Below are positions 17,402 to 26,716 of a stretch of DNA of 64,000 bases, piece by piece. The first letter of the stretch is position 1. Each line of letters starts with the position of its first letter. Made by a program: the position numbers and the translations under genes. The stretch is from Clostridium senegalense JC122. Lineage in GTDB: Bacteria > Bacillota > Clostridia > Clostridiales > Clostridiaceae. The notes beneath the pieces are model-generated. The model was not told the origin of the DNA. It ran no database searches and was given only the letters and a program-made list of their open reading frames with translations. The DNA lies in contig NZ_HE611051.1 of the NCBI RefSeq assembly GCF_000285575.1, positions 582,575-646,574 on the forward strand, written 5' to 3'.

Positions 17402-18193
17402 TCATATTTTTATGTTATTTACTACTTTTCCATTTTGAATAACTTTAAATTCTTCCTCATACTCAACCTTTTTAATATTGCACCCTTCACCTATAACCAC
17501 AACTTTTCCTCTAACTAAATCAGCTTTAGTATTTTCCAAATATATTTTCTTACCTTCAATTTTCTTACATTCAATAGAAACTTCATTTTTTACTAACTTC
17601 TTAAGTAATCGTGAAAATAGTTTAGAAGTATTTTCTGGCTTTTTTATATTTATTTTTTCACACTTTATATTATTTATCTTAGATTTACTTCCTAGTGTTA
17701 TACTCACATCTTGAGCATTTAACATGCCTTCGTGAACTATTCCTCCACTTAAAACAAATATATCTGTATTTATATCTTTTTTCACATGACTAGCACCTGA
17801 AATATAAACACACTCAGAATTTATGTTGCCTTCTATACTACCTACTCCAGGAAGATTAAAATTTTTACAGATTAAATCCTTTTCTATAGAAACCTTTCCT
17901 CCTATAATTAAATCCTCTACGTCTACATTCCCCTTAGTAGCTATAATACCTTGCAATTTTGCAGTTTTACCTTTTATATTACCATCTATAGAAGCTTTTC
18001 CATTTATAACAATGTTTTTTCCTTCTATATTGCCCTTAGAATTACAACTACCTTTAGATAAAAAATTTTTACATGAAATATCCCCTTCAAAATATGCATT
18101 TCCAGTTATTATAACTTTATTAAAATCTCCACCTTTAATATTAGTTGTGCTTTGTACTTTTAAATTTTCTAATTTTTTAAAATCTAATGCCAT
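17402..18193 (-). CDS. bactofilin-like polymer-forming protein, second copy
   Basis: A 263-residue protein made of short beta-helix turns with repeated glycine pairs and alternating hydrophobic residues (GNAYFEGDISCKNF, INGKASIDGNIKG), as in bactofilin cytoskeletal proteins. These self-assemble into non-polar filaments at the membrane. The repeats run to about residue 175. A basic linker (residues 180-205) and a C-terminal tail (LENTKADLVRGKVVVIGEGC) follow. The same tail pattern ends the neighbouring paralog, so the two share a full architecture longer than a minimal bactofilin. They resemble Bacillus YhbE/YhbF as a tandem pair. Likely one operon with 18295-19143. Confidence 0.8.
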   Translation of the reverse strand: MALDFKKLENLKVQSTTNIKGGDFNKVIITGNAYFEGDISCKNFLSKGSCNSKGNIEGKNIVINGKASIDGNIKGKTAKLQGIIATKGNVDVEDLIIGGKVSIEKDLICKNFNLPGVGSIEGNINSECVYISGASHVKKDINTDIFVLSGGIVHEGMLNAQDVSITLGSKSKINNIKCEKINIKKPENTSKLFSRLLKKLVKNEVSIECKKIEGKKIYLENTKADLVRGKVVVIGEGCNIKKVEYEEEFKVIQNGKVVNNIKI

Positions 18194-18294
18194 AACATAC
18201 CTACCCCTTAATCTTTTGATTTTATATAAAACCCCTTGACTTTTTATTGATAAATCCTTATAAAATCATACACAAATTTCCTATTAAGTTGTCT

Positions 18295-19143
18295 TTAGCA
18301 ATTAACTTTTTCTACTTTGTTAACAACACTTTGTTCGTCGCATTTGTACTCATTCTTATATTCTATTAAATCTATTTCACAATTTCTACCTATTATTACA
18401 TTTTCGCCTCTAACAACTTTGGCTTTTGTATTTTCTAGATAAATATAATCAGCTTCTATAGTTTCAACTTCTAGTTCCATATCTAAACTCTTTGAAAAAA
18501 TGCTAATAAACTCTCTTATTATAGATTTACCAAAACCTTTATTAACTTCTATTTTACTACAACCTATTTCCTTAACTCTACAAAAACCACCAAGTTTAAT
18601 AAAAACCTCATCTGCATTTAACATTTGTCCTATTTCAAATGATCCTGAAGCTTTAAAAATTTCACTTTCTACATTATTAGAAACTTTAATTCCTCCATTT
18701 ACTACTATTTCTTTACTAGTAACATTTTCATGAAAATTGCATCCACCTGAAACTCTCAATTTTTCAATTGATGCATCTTTTAAAACAGTACATCCCCCGC
18801 TTATTTCGAAAACATTTGCCTTTATTTCACCTTCAATATTACAACTTCCACCAACAGTTCCTTCATTGCAACTTACATTACCAATAAATTTAGAACTTCC
18901 ACTAGTCTTTAAAGTATCACACTTAGCATTACCTTTTATTTTTCCACTCCCGTTCATTTTTAATTGTCCATTACTTTCAACAGAGCCATTAACAACAGTA
19001 GAACCACTTATTTTAAATTCATTACAATATATATCTCCATTTATCTTTCCTGAACCATTTGAAATAACTTTATTATAACTTCCTCCACTAGCAGTACAAC
19101 TTCCAGATATAATTAAATCACTTATTGTATTTTTATTATCCAC
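18295..19143 (-). CDS. bactofilin-like polymer-forming protein, first copy
   Basis: A 282-residue beta-helical protein, paralog of the next gene downstream (101 bases away, same strand). Repeats such as GSCTASGGSYNKV, GSGKINGDIYCNEF and GSSKFIGNVSCNE fill residues 12-185, with the shared C-terminal motif LENTKAKVVRGENVIIG near residue 245. The start is GTG with GGTGGG 8 bases upstream. Its leader contains a 13-bp hairpin ending 22 bases from the start. In Bacillus the paired bactofilins affect motility; the role here is inferred only from family. Confidence 0.8.
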   Translation of the reverse strand: MDNKNTISDLIISGSCTASGGSYNKVISNGSGKINGDIYCNEFKISGSTVVNGSVESNGQLKMNGSGKIKGNAKCDTLKTSGSSKFIGNVSCNEGTVGGSCNIEGEIKANVFEISGGCTVLKDASIEKLRVSGGCNFHENVTSKEIVVNGGIKVSNNVESEIFKASGSFEIGQMLNADEVFIKLGGFCRVKEIGCSKIEVNKGFGKSIIREFISIFSKSLDMELEVETIEADYIYLENTKAKVVRGENVIIGRNCEIDLIEYKNEYKCDEQSVVNKVEKVNC

Positions 19144-19165
19144 AATCTATTCCCACCTTTTCAAC

Positions 19166-19196
19166 AAAGTTATCAACACCCACTGTTGATAACTTT
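19166..19196. promoter_or_regulatory. 13-bp hairpin in the bactofilin leader
   Basis: AAAGTTATCAACA (19166-19178) and TGTTGATAACTTT (19184-19196) pair perfectly around CCCAC. On the minus strand it lies just before the ribosome binding site of the first bactofilin gene. On the plus strand it is followed by TTTTATTTTG and would look like a terminator. Confidence 0.5.
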
Positions 19197-19230
19197 TTAT
19201 TTTGTTTATCGTTACCTTTATTATACACTA

Positions 19231-19255
19231 AATAGCGTAACATTGTTACGCTATT
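19231..19255 (+). terminator. hairpin with plus-strand T-run
   Basis: AATAGCGTAAC (19231-19241) and GTTACGCTATT (19245-19255) form a perfect 11-bp stem with a 3-base loop, followed on the plus strand by CTTTATTTTTTATTG. No plus-strand gene ends here, so it may stop antisense transcription or act as an operator between the divergent genes. The rest of 19144-19463 is AT-rich without other features. Confidence 0.5.
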
Positions 19256-19463
19256 CTTTATTTTTTATTGTTATTTATTTAACAAATGGTAAAAAGTAAA
19301 GATTTTTGCTGGTTTTATTATAAAAAACTTAATTTTGGTTAAAAATTATAATAAATTCTACTATTTTCAGTTATAGCCATTTTCCTCTTTTAATAAAATA
19401 TATAAAGGCTATACACAAAAACATATGTAATGATTTCTAAATATATATATAAGGAGTTTTTAT

Positions 19464-19715
19464 ATGACTTTATTTATTAAATATATCCTACCAATATTTT
19501 TCTCTTTAACCTGTTTTTTATTTATTGGTATAACTATAAAAATAATATTTAAGAAGTTTTTCTTTATTTGTCCTAATTGTGGTCACATCATTTCATACAA
19601 TTTTAAATCTTTTACTCTATCAACAAAGCGTTTTAAATATAAAATAATTTCTTGTCCTAAATGTAACTTTAAAGACTATGTTAAAGAAACCAACAAAAAA
19701 GCTTCCTCTTTTTAA
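19464..19715 (+). CDS. small membrane protein with zinc ribbon
   Basis: An 83-residue protein with AAGGAG before its ATG. Residues 5-28 form a membrane span; two CPxC motifs follow (CPNCGH near residue 36 and CPKCNF near 65), which should bind one zinc ion on the inner face. I know of no assigned function. It is divergent from the bactofilins and convergent with the korDABC operon, sharing a terminator with it. Confidence 0.65.
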   Translation: MTLFIKYILPIFFSLTCFLFIGITIKIIFKKFFFICPNCGHIISYNFKSFTLSTKRFKYKIISCPKCNFKDYVKETNKKASSF

Positions 19716-19730
19716 TTACTTAAAACAAAA

Positions 19731-19772
19731 GACTATCTAAATATAGAATTAAAATTCTATATTTAGATAGTC
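19731..19772. terminator. bidirectional terminator
   Basis: A perfect 20-bp stem (GACTATCTAAATATAGAATT and its complement) around a 2-base loop, with A-rich DNA on the left and T-rich on the right. It serves both the small zinc-ribbon gene (+) and the korDABC operon (-). Confidence 0.9.
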
Positions 19773-19811
19773 CCTTTTATATATACTTATTAACTTTAGC
19801 TATTTTTAAAA

Positions 19812-20342
19812 TTACTTAACGTAATTTGCACCTAGTTCTAAAGCTTTTTTATTAACCTCAAAGAACTTCTCTTTTCCGTGAGATTTTAATGCAGCTAATA
19901 GTTCATCCATTGTAACTATTTTAGTTTTTGCAACTAATGCACCTAAAAGTATCATGTTTGCTATTTTACTACTTCCTAATTTAGTTGCTTCTGTTTGTGC
20001 TGGTATTTTTAATATTTCAATATCGCTTCTTTCTGGCTCTCTATCCACTAAATCGCTATCTATTATTAATAATCCACCTTTTACTAAATCATTCTCAAAT
20101 TTATCTAAAGAAGGTCTATTCATTACTACTACTGTAGACGGATTAGTAACTACTGGTGATCCTACTTCATCATCAGTAACTATTACCGAACAGTTTGCAG
20201 TTCCCCCTCTCATTTCTGGTCCATATGATGGCAACCATGAAACATTTTTATCTGCATCCATACCTGCATAAGCTAAAAACTTACCCATTGAAAGTATTCC
20301 TTGTCCACCAAAACCTGCAAAAATTATATCTTGTGATGCCAT
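19812..20342 (-). CDS. 2-oxoacid:ferredoxin oxidoreductase, gamma subunit
   Basis: A 176-residue gamma subunit of a four-subunit 2-oxoacid:ferredoxin oxidoreductase. It opens with the family motif GFGGQGILSMGK and has WLPSYGPEMRGGTANC. The complex oxidatively decarboxylates a 2-oxoacid to the acyl-CoA and reduces ferredoxin. It is the last gene of the operon delta-alpha-beta-gamma, one base from the beta gene stop. The ptb/buk operon next door suggests branched-chain 2-oxoacids (VOR) as substrates, but 2-oxoglutarate (KOR) or related acids cannot be excluded from sequence. Confidence 0.9.
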   Translation of the reverse strand: MASQDIIFAGFGGQGILSMGKFLAYAGMDADKNVSWLPSYGPEMRGGTANCSVIVTDDEVGSPVVTNPSTVVVMNRPSLDKFENDLVKGGLLIIDSDLVDREPERSDIEILKIPAQTEATKLGSSKIANMILLGALVAKTKIVTMDELLAALKSHGKEKFFEVNKKALELGANYVK

Positions 20343-20343
20343 A

Positions 20344-21093
20344 TTATTTCACCTCCTCTGTATTATCTTTTTTTACTCCTAAAGTATAGTGTGGCATCAT
20401 ATTGTTTCTTAACCACTCCATAGATTCATTAGGAGATAGACCCCAGTTAGTTGGGCAAATTGATAATACTTCTACTAGTGAAAATCCCTTTCCTGCTATA
20501 GCATTTTCAAATGCTTTCTTTATAGCTTTTTTAGCTTTATTAACATTTGGAACACTGTCAACAGAAACTCTTTCTACATAACAAGCTCCATCTAAAGTTG
20601 CTATCATCTCGGATACTCTTATAGGATGTCCTTGAATATTTACATCTCTTCCATAAGGAGATGTTTCTGTAACTTGTCCTGGTAATGTAGTTGGTGCCAT
20701 TTGTCCACCAGTCATACCATATATACAGTTATTTACAAATATAGTTACTATATTTTCGCCTCTTGTTGCAGCATGAACTATCTCAGCTGTACCTATAGCT
20801 GCTAAATCTCCATCTCCTTGATATGTGAATACTACAGCATCTGGATTAGATCTCTTTATTCCTGTTGCTACAGCAGGTGCTCTACCGTGAGCTGCCTCAA
20901 ACATATCACATGCAAAATAATCATAAGCTAAAACAGAACATCCAACAGGAGCAACTCCTATTGTTTTATCTATAACATTTAATTCATCTAAAACTTCTCC
21001 TACTAATCTATGAATAACTCCATGAGTACATCCTGGACAATAGTGAGTAGGAACATCTAATAATGCTTTTGTTGGTTCAAATACTATAGCCAT
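20344..21093 (-). CDS. 2-oxoacid:ferredoxin oxidoreductase, beta (TPP) subunit
   Basis: A 249-residue TPP-binding subunit. HYCPGCTHGVIHRL at residues 17-30 is the family opening; GDGDLAAIGTAEI through FVNNCIYGMTGGQ carries the Mg-TPP motif (GDG to NN). No C-terminal cluster domain is present, as expected when ferredoxin is a separate subunit. The ATG overlaps the stop region of the alpha gene at 21093, so translation is probably coupled. Confidence 0.92.
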   Translation of the reverse strand: MAIVFEPTKALLDVPTHYCPGCTHGVIHRLVGEVLDELNVIDKTIGVAPVGCSVLAYDYFACDMFEAAHGRAPAVATGIKRSNPDAVVFTYQGDGDLAAIGTAEIVHAATRGENIVTIFVNNCIYGMTGGQMAPTTLPGQVTETSPYGRDVNIQGHPIRVSEMIATLDGACYVERVSVDSVPNVNKAKKAIKKAFENAIAGKGFSLVEVLSICPTNWGLSPNESMEWLRNNMMPHYTLGVKKDNTEEVK

Positions 21094-22163
21094 TATTTAG
21101 CACCTCCTACTAGTTCTTTAACTTTTAAAAGTATTTCTTCTGGTGTTGGAACCATTCCACCACTTCTACCAAAGAAATTTACCGGTTTCTTGCCTTCAAC
21201 TGCTAATCTAACATCTTCAACCATTTGTCCACAACTTAACTCAACTGATAAATATCCGTGTTTTGTTGAATTTACAGTTTTATCAAAGGCTTCTGTTGGG
21301 AATGGCCATAATGTTATAGGTCTAATTAAACCTAGTTTTATACCTTCTTTTTCAGCCATTTTAACAACATTTTTACAAATTCTTGATGTTGTTCCATAAG
21401 CAACTAACACTAAATCATTTTCTCTATCACAGTTAAATAATTCATATTTAACTTCATTTTCTTTTATAGTTTTATATTTTTCTTGTAAATGCTTATTATG
21501 TTCTTCTAATACTTCTGCTTTTAAGTACAGAGAATTTATTACATTGTGTTTTTTTCTTCCATGCATTCCATTGGCAGCCCAAGTTTTTTCAGGTAATTGT
21601 TTTTCTTCTCTTTCTTTAAATTGGACTGGCTCCATCATTTGACCAATCATTCCATCTCCCATTATCATTACAGGAGTTCTATACATTTCTGCAACATCAA
21701 ATGCTTCTTGTACCATATCAACCATTTCTTGTATAGAAGCTGGTGCAAATACTGGCATGTTAAAATCTCCATGTCCGCCACCTTTAGTAGCTTGGAAATA
21801 ATCTGATTGTGCTGGTTGTATACTACCAAGTCCAGGGCCTCCTCTTACTATGTTTATAATTACACATGGTAATTCAGCTCCTGCTATATATGAAATTCCT
21901 TCTGCTTTTAAGCTTATTCCTGGAGAACTTGAAGATGTCATACATCTAACTCCGGTTCCTGCTGCTCCATAAACCATGTTAACAGCTGCAATTTCACTTT
22001 CAGCTTGAAGGAATACTCTTCCTATTTTTGGCATCTTTCTTGAAAGATATGCTGATATTTCAGTTTGTGGTGTTATTGGGTATCCAAAGAAGCATTTACA
22101 ACCTGCTTTTATAGCAGCTTCACCAATAGCTTCATTACCCTTCATTAAAATTTTATCCGCCAT
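21093..22163 (-). CDS. 2-oxoacid:ferredoxin oxidoreductase, alpha subunit
   Basis: A 356-residue alpha subunit: the pyrimidine-binding domain begins MADKILMKGNEAIGEAA and contains GYPITPQTEI; the C-terminal transketolase-like domain follows from about residue 245 (DLVLVAYGTTSR). I chose the ATG at 22163, because AAGGAGGG stands 7 bases upstream; a longer frame from 22187 would overlap the ferredoxin gene and lacks a site. It is the second gene of the operon. Confidence 0.93.
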   Translation of the reverse strand: MADKILMKGNEAIGEAAIKAGCKCFFGYPITPQTEISAYLSRKMPKIGRVFLQAESEIAAVNMVYGAAGTGVRCMTSSSSPGISLKAEGISYIAGAELPCVIINIVRGGPGLGSIQPAQSDYFQATKGGGHGDFNMPVFAPASIQEMVDMVQEAFDVAEMYRTPVMIMGDGMIGQMMEPVQFKEREEKQLPEKTWAANGMHGRKKHNVINSLYLKAEVLEEHNKHLQEKYKTIKENEVKYELFNCDRENDLVLVAYGTTSRICKNVVKMAEKEGIKLGLIRPITLWPFPTEAFDKTVNSTKHGYLSVELSCGQMVEDVRLAVEGKKPVNFFGRSGGMVPTPEEILLKVKELVGGAK

Positions 22164-22176
22164 GAAATAACCCTCC

Positions 22177-22386
22177 TTATTTTTCAACTGTAATTACAAG
22201 ATCTGGACACATTTTTGCACATGATGCACACCCTATGCATTCAGCTTGTTTTTCTTCTATTACTGTTGCTGGATGATATCCTTTTACATTTAACCCTTGA
22301 GAAAAACTTATTATATTTTTAGGACATACAACGATGCAATTTCCACAACCTTTGCATCTTTCTTCTCTGAAGCTAACCTTTGCCAT
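22177..22386 (-). CDS. 2-oxoacid:ferredoxin oxidoreductase, delta (ferredoxin) subunit
   Basis: A 69-residue ferredoxin with two [4Fe-4S] motifs, CKGCGNCIVVCP (from residue 11) and CIGCASCAKMCP (from residue 51). It is the first gene of the operon and passes electrons from the TPP site to free ferredoxin. A promoter stands about 130 bases upstream. Confidence 0.92.
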   Translation of the reverse strand: MAKVSFREERCKGCGNCIVVCPKNIISFSQGLNVKGYHPATVIEEKQAECIGCASCAKMCPDLVITVEK

Positions 22387-22513
22387 AACTTTCCCTCCTT
22401 ATAATGTTGCAACTTCAATATAAAATATATATAAAGATAATTTTATATATCTAAGCTACCCATATTTTTAACTCTTCAAATAACACTTAATCCCAAATCA
22501 TGCTTGTACTTTT

Positions 22514-22543
22514 ATTGTAACTCTATTTTGAATACGTTGTCAA
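22514..22543 (-). promoter_or_regulatory. sigma-A type promoter of the oxidoreductase operon
   Basis: On the minus strand TTGACA (22543-22538) is followed after 18 bases by TACAAT (22519-22514), about 130 bases before the ferredoxin start. It is the best promoter match in the 398-base gap. Confidence 0.6.
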
Positions 22544-22724
22544 TTCAGTTTATTAATAATATTCTAACAATTCGTTAAATTCTATTTTATAATTTTTTTG
22601 TATTTAGAACTTTCATTATATTTTTACTCTAAGCACCCTAGAAATACTAATAATATTTTAGTTGACTAGGTCTATATTAACCTTATGCATGGAAACTTTA
22701 TATAATTACTTATATAAAAAATTA

Positions 22725-22767
22725 ATCATATTTCCTATAATAAATTAAATATTATAGGAAATATGAT
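22725..22767 (-). terminator. terminator of the buk-ptb-buk operon
   Basis: ATCATATTTCCTATAAT (22725-22741) and ATTATAGGAAATATGAT (22751-22767) form a perfect 17-bp stem, with a T-run next on the minus strand. It separates this operon from korDABC. Confidence 0.85.
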
Positions 22768-22784
22768 TTTACTTTACTTTTCTT

Positions 22785-23453
22785 TTATTTTCTCCAAGGT
22801 GGTAGCATGTATATCTTTATAGGAAATAATTCAGCACTAACGCTATTTTTCACTTCATCAGCCATATCAGCTGTGCAAACTGTATATTGATGTGGTATGT
22901 TAATTTCCTTTGATAAATTTGCAACATACTTATCACCCTTTAAAATATGCTCTTTAGTTGTTTCATAAGATAAGTTTGTATTAGACACTAAATGTGTAAT
23001 ATTTAATCTTGATGCTTTTTGTATAGAATCTATATATTCTTTAACACCTTTATCATCACATGTAAGTGGTCTGTTATTATTTATGACAAAGTACATATCA
23101 TAAGGTTCTTCTTTGAAAAATTTATTATATTGGCCAAGCCCTACAGCTCCTGCATCATCTCCACCAACATCAAAAACAACCTCATAACTCTTATCATTAA
23201 AAACAGCCATGACTTCAGCTGGAACAACCATTAACTCAGCATTTACATACTCAGGATTAGATGATATTACTCTTATGTTATAATTTTCTTCTAAATCCTT
23301 TTTTAAGTCTCTTACACAGAAATAAGGATTTACAATATCTAAATCAACTATAGCAACTTTTTTACCCTTTTTAGCTAAATCAATTGCATAATTTATTGCT
23401 ATCTCAGTTTTTCCACTACCAAAATGACCTGTAAAAACCCTAATTCTACTCAT
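22785..23453 (-). CDS. MinD/CobQ-like P-loop ATPase
   Basis: A 222-residue nucleotide-binding protein: Walker A GHFGSGKTEIAINYA at residues 9-23, a Walker-A-prime-like VAIVDLDIVNPY and a Walker B-like VVFDVGGDDAGAVG. The fold is that of the MinD/CobQ/NifH family, which act as ATP-driven switches or insertion factors. It is the last gene of an operon with two butyrate kinases and phosphotransbutyrylase and lies beside the 2-oxoacid oxidoreductase. I know of no assigned function; its place suggests a maturation or regulatory role in 2-oxoacid catabolism, which is inference. Confidence 0.75.
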   Translation of the reverse strand: MSRIRVFTGHFGSGKTEIAINYAIDLAKKGKKVAIVDLDIVNPYFCVRDLKKDLEENYNIRVISSNPEYVNAELMVVPAEVMAVFNDKSYEVVFDVGGDDAGAVGLGQYNKFFKEEPYDMYFVINNNRPLTCDDKGVKEYIDSIQKASRLNITHLVSNTNLSYETTKEHILKGDKYVANLSKEINIPHQYTVCTADMADEVKNSVSAELFPIKIYMLPPWRK

Positions 23454-23501
23454 ATTATCACCTTTTCTCTTTAGATACTAACTATCTAAAAATTATTTAG
23501 C

Positions 23502-24572
23502 TTATTTATATTCCTTAGCTGTTTCTTCGCCATTTAATACTCTTAGTCCACCTTCTGCTAATGCTAATAATTCATCTTCTCCTGGGTAAACAACTACTTG
23601 AGAAATAAATTCTACTCTCTCTTTAATATAACTTACCATAGCTTTTGAATAAGCTATACCACCTGTAAGTATAATAGCATCAACTTTTCCTTTTAATACT
23701 GCAGCACATACGCCTATTTCTTTAGCTGTTTGATATCCCATAGCATTAAATATTAATTTAGATTTTTCATCTCCAGCAGCAGCATCATCATCTACTTTTT
23801 TAGCATCATTAGTATTTAAATATGCTACTATTCCACCTTTACCTGTTATTTTCTTATTTATTTCATCTTTAGTGTATTTACCACTAAAACACATGTTTAC
23901 TAAATCTCCTATTGGTACTCCACCACTTCTTTCTGGTGAAAATGGTCCATCGCCATGTAATGCATTATTTACATCGATAACTCTTCCATGGTTGTGTGCT
24001 CCAACAGAAACTCCACCACCCATATGTGCTATTATTAAATTTAGATCTTCATAGTTTTTGCCAGTTTCTTTAGCAAATCTTCTTGCTACTGCCTTTTGAT
24101 TTAGTGCATGAAATATACTTTTTCTTTCTATTTCTGGGATTCCTGATATTCTTGCAACATCAGATAATTCATCAACAACAACTGGATCAATTATGAATGA
24201 TCTTATGTTTAAGTCATTTGCAATTTCACGCGCAATAATTCCACCTAAGTTAGATGCGTGTTGTCCTTGAACTCCAACTTTTAAATCTTCTATCATGGAA
24301 TCATTTATTTCATAAGTTCCACCTTCTATTGGTTTTAAAAGTCCACCTCTACCAACTACTGCGTTTAATTCTTTAATATCAAATTTCTTTTCTTTTAATA
24401 CATTAAGAATAACTTCTTTTCTAAAATTAAACTGATCATATATATTTTTATATTTTCCTATTTCCTCTGAAGTGTGTCTTAATGTCTCTACTAATACAGG
24501 TTTTGTATCTTCATAAACCCCTATTTTTGTTGAAGTTGAACCTGGATTAATTATAAGTAACTTAAATGCCAT
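23502..24572 (-). CDS. buk: butyrate kinase (first-named copy)
   Basis: A 356-residue acetokinase-family enzyme that makes ATP from butyryl phosphate or branched acyl phosphates. The ASKHA phosphate loop is [11 protein letters not shown] at residues 8-18, with [11 protein letters not shown] and [10 protein letters not shown] further on. It lies 38 bases after ptb. A second copy at 25622 precedes ptb, so the operon order is buk, ptb, buk, ATPase. Which acyl group each prefers cannot be told from sequence. Confidence 0.93.
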   Translation of the reverse strand: MAFKLLIINPGSTSTKIGVYEDTKPVLVETLRHTSEEIGKYKNIYDQFNFRKEVILNVLKEKKFDIKELNAVVGRGGLLKPIEGGTYEINDSMIEDLKVGVQGQHASNLGGIIAREIANDLNIRSFIIDPVVVDELSDVARISGIPEIERKSIFHALNQKAVARRFAKETGKNYEDLNLIIAHMGGGVSVGAHNHGRVIDVNNALHGDGPFSPERSGGVPIGDLVNMCFSGKYTKDEINKKITGKGGIVAYLNTNDAKKVDDDAAAGDEKSKLIFNAMGYQTAKEIGVCAAVLKGKVDAIILTGGIAYSKAMVSYIKERVEFISQVVVYPGEDELLALAEGGLRVLNGEETAKEYK

Positions 24573-24610
24573 AACTTTTTTCCCTCCTAAAATTGTAACG
24601 TGATTAAACC

Positions 24611-25516
24611 CTATTTATTATGAGCAACTAACGCTGCTAGTGCTATTGAATTCATTTTTGTCTCTGGTGAATCTGCTCTTGAAGTAACTATAACCGGTGC
24701 AGCTGCCCCTGCTAATAATCCTCCATTTTTAGATTCAGTTGTGTATGTTAAACATTTGTACATTGCATTACCTGCTTCTATATTTGCCATTAAAAGTATA
24801 TCCGCATGACCTGCAACTGGTCCTGAAACACCTTTATGTTTTGCTGCTTCTTCTGATAAAGCATTATCTAACGCTAATGGTCCATCAACTATACAACCTT
24901 TAATTTGTCCCCTATTGTTCATAGCTGTTAAAGCTGCTGCATCTAAAGTTGCTGGCATTGCCTCATTTACAACTTCTACTGCACATATTGGTGCTACTTT
25001 TGGTGTTTCTATACCAATTGCTTTTGCAACCTTAACTGCATTATTTATAATGTCTACTTTTTCTTTTAGTTCAGGATACATATTAAATGCTGCATCTGTT
25101 AAGAATATCATCCTGTCATATCCAGGTATTTCAAAAACAGCTATATGAGACATTTGTTTTCCTGCTCTTAATCCCACTTCCTTGTTTAATACAGCTCTTA
25201 AAAATGATGCTGTATCAATTAATCCTTTCATCATCATGTCAGCTTTTCCACTTGAAACTAGCTCAACTGCTTTTAATGCTGCTTTTTTTGCATTTTTTTC
25301 ATCTACTATTTCAAATTCATTCATGTCCATTCCAATTTTTTCACCAATTGAAATTATTTTTTCTTTGTCTCCCACCAAAACTGCGTCTGCTATTTTATTA
25401 TTTTTAGCATCCCTTATAGCCTCTAAAACTGGCTCATCTTGAGCCACAGCTACTGCTACCTTTTTCATCGGTTGTGCTTTAACTTTTTCAATAATTTGTT
25501 TAAATGAATTTGCCAT
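24611..25516 (-). CDS. ptb: phosphate butyryltransferase
   Basis: A 301-residue enzyme of the phosphate acetyl/butyryltransferase family. It swaps CoA for phosphate on butyryl-CoA or branched acyl-CoA. Recognisable stretches are [27 protein letters not shown] and [13 protein letters not shown]. Together with the two kinases and the neighbouring 2-oxoacid oxidoreductase it would turn acyl-CoA into acid plus ATP, as in the oxidative branch of amino acid (Stickland) fermentation or in butyrate formation. Confidence 0.93.
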   Translation of the reverse strand: MANSFKQIIEKVKAQPMKKVAVAVAQDEPVLEAIRDAKNNKIADAVLVGDKEKIISIGEKIGMDMNEFEIVDEKNAKKAALKAVELVSSGKADMMMKGLIDTASFLRAVLNKEVGLRAGKQMSHIAVFEIPGYDRMIFLTDAAFNMYPELKEKVDIINNAVKVAKAIGIETPKVAPICAVEVVNEAMPATLDAAALTAMNNRGQIKGCIVDGPLALDNALSEEAAKHKGVSGPVAGHADILLMANIEAGNAMYKCLTYTTESKNGGLLAGAAAPVIVTSRADSPETKMNSIALAALVAHNK

Positions 25517-25621
25517 TTATTTATCCTCCCCATGATTTTATATATATAAAGATAAATAAAACTATAAAAATTTTAAATTTGTGATTTATACCATTTTATT
25601 TATCAATATTACAAATTTATA

Positions 25622-26716
25622 TTATTTTAAAGTCAAAATCTCTTGTTCATATATTTTGCTCTTTTCTTCACCATTTAAAATTCTTAATGCTCCTTGTGCA
25701 AGTGCAAGCATTTCATCTTCCCCTGGTACTAAAACTATGTCTGCTATAAATTCAACTTGCTCTTTAATCCAATCCATAAGTCTTTTATTATGAGCTAGTC
25801 CACCTGTAATTATTATATTATCCACTTTTCCTTTAATCACAGTTGACATTGCACCTATTTCCTTTGCTATTTGATATGCCATAGCTTTTAAAATAAGTTC
25901 CGCTTTTTTATCCCCTTTGTCTATCATTGAATCTACAATTCTTCCATCATTAGTTCCAAGATACGCAACAAGCCCACCTTGTCCACTTATTAGTTTTGCT
26001 AATTCTTTATGAGTGTATTTACCACTAAAGGCCATTTCTACAGTGTCACGCACTGGTAATGATCCACTTCTTTCTGGTGAAAATGGACCTTCATGATTAG
26101 CATTATTACAATCAAGTAATTTTCCATCTTTAAATGGTGAAATAGATATTCCTCCACCTAAATGAGCAATAACAAAGTTTGACTTATAAAAATCTAAACC
26201 TTTATCAGCACAAACTCTTCTCGCAACTGCTTTCATGTTTAAAGCATGTACTAAAGAGCGTCTTGGTATTTCTGGCATACCTGATATTCTAGCCTCATCA
26301 CATATTTCATCTACTGCAACTGGATCTACTATATAAGCTTTTATATTTACTTTTTTTGCTATTTCATTTGATATTATTCCACCTAAATTAGATGCATGTT
26401 GTCCTTGTATTCCTATTTTTAAATCTTCAATCATTTTTGCCGAAACTTCATATGTTCCACCTGGCATTGATCTTAGAAGGCCACCCCTTCCAACAACAGC
26501 TGCTAATTCGTTTAACTTTACCCCTTTTTCATCTAACCATTGAAGTATAACCTTTACTCTCATGTCCTTTTGGGCATATATTGTTTCAAATTTGTTAATT
26601 TCCTTAATATCATGACTTAAACTCGTTGATACTATGCAATCATTTTCTTTAAATATAGCTAATTTTGTTGATGTAGAACCTGGATTGATAACTAAAACAT
26701 AAGATTTTTTTGCCAT
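25622..26716 (-). CDS. buk: butyrate kinase, second copy
   Basis: A 364-residue paralog of the kinase at 23502, with [11 protein letters not shown] at the N-terminus, HLGGGISISP and IITGGLAHNK. I chose ATG 26716, because GGGGGTATTAATT stands before it; an upstream TTG at 26731 overlaps that site. It is the first gene of the operon, so the promoter must lie in 26717-27019, but I see no clear match there. Two kinases around one ptb suggests different acyl chain preferences. Confidence 0.92.
   Translation of the reverse strand: MAKKSYVLVINPGSTSTKLAIFKENDCIVSTSLSHDIKEINKFETIYAQKDMRVKVILQWLDEKGVKLNELAAVVGRGGLLRSMPGGTYEVSAKMIEDLKIGIQGQHASNLGGIISNEIAKKVNIKAYIVDPVAVDEICDEARISGMPEIPRRSLVHALNMKAVARRVCADKGLDFYKSNFVIAHLGGGISISPFKDGKLLDCNNANHEGPFSPERSGSLPVRDTVEMAFSGKYTHKELAKLISGQGGLVAYLGTNDGRIVDSMIDKGDKKAELILKAMAYQIAKEIGAMSTVIKGKVDNIIITGGLAHNKRLMDWIKEQVEFIADIVLVPGEDEMLALAQGALRILNGEEKSKIYEQEILTLK

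Noticed and set aside
24915..25442. Plus-strand frames opposite ptb
   Set aside because: Antisense shadows with no ribosome binding sites; ptb on the other strand is certain.
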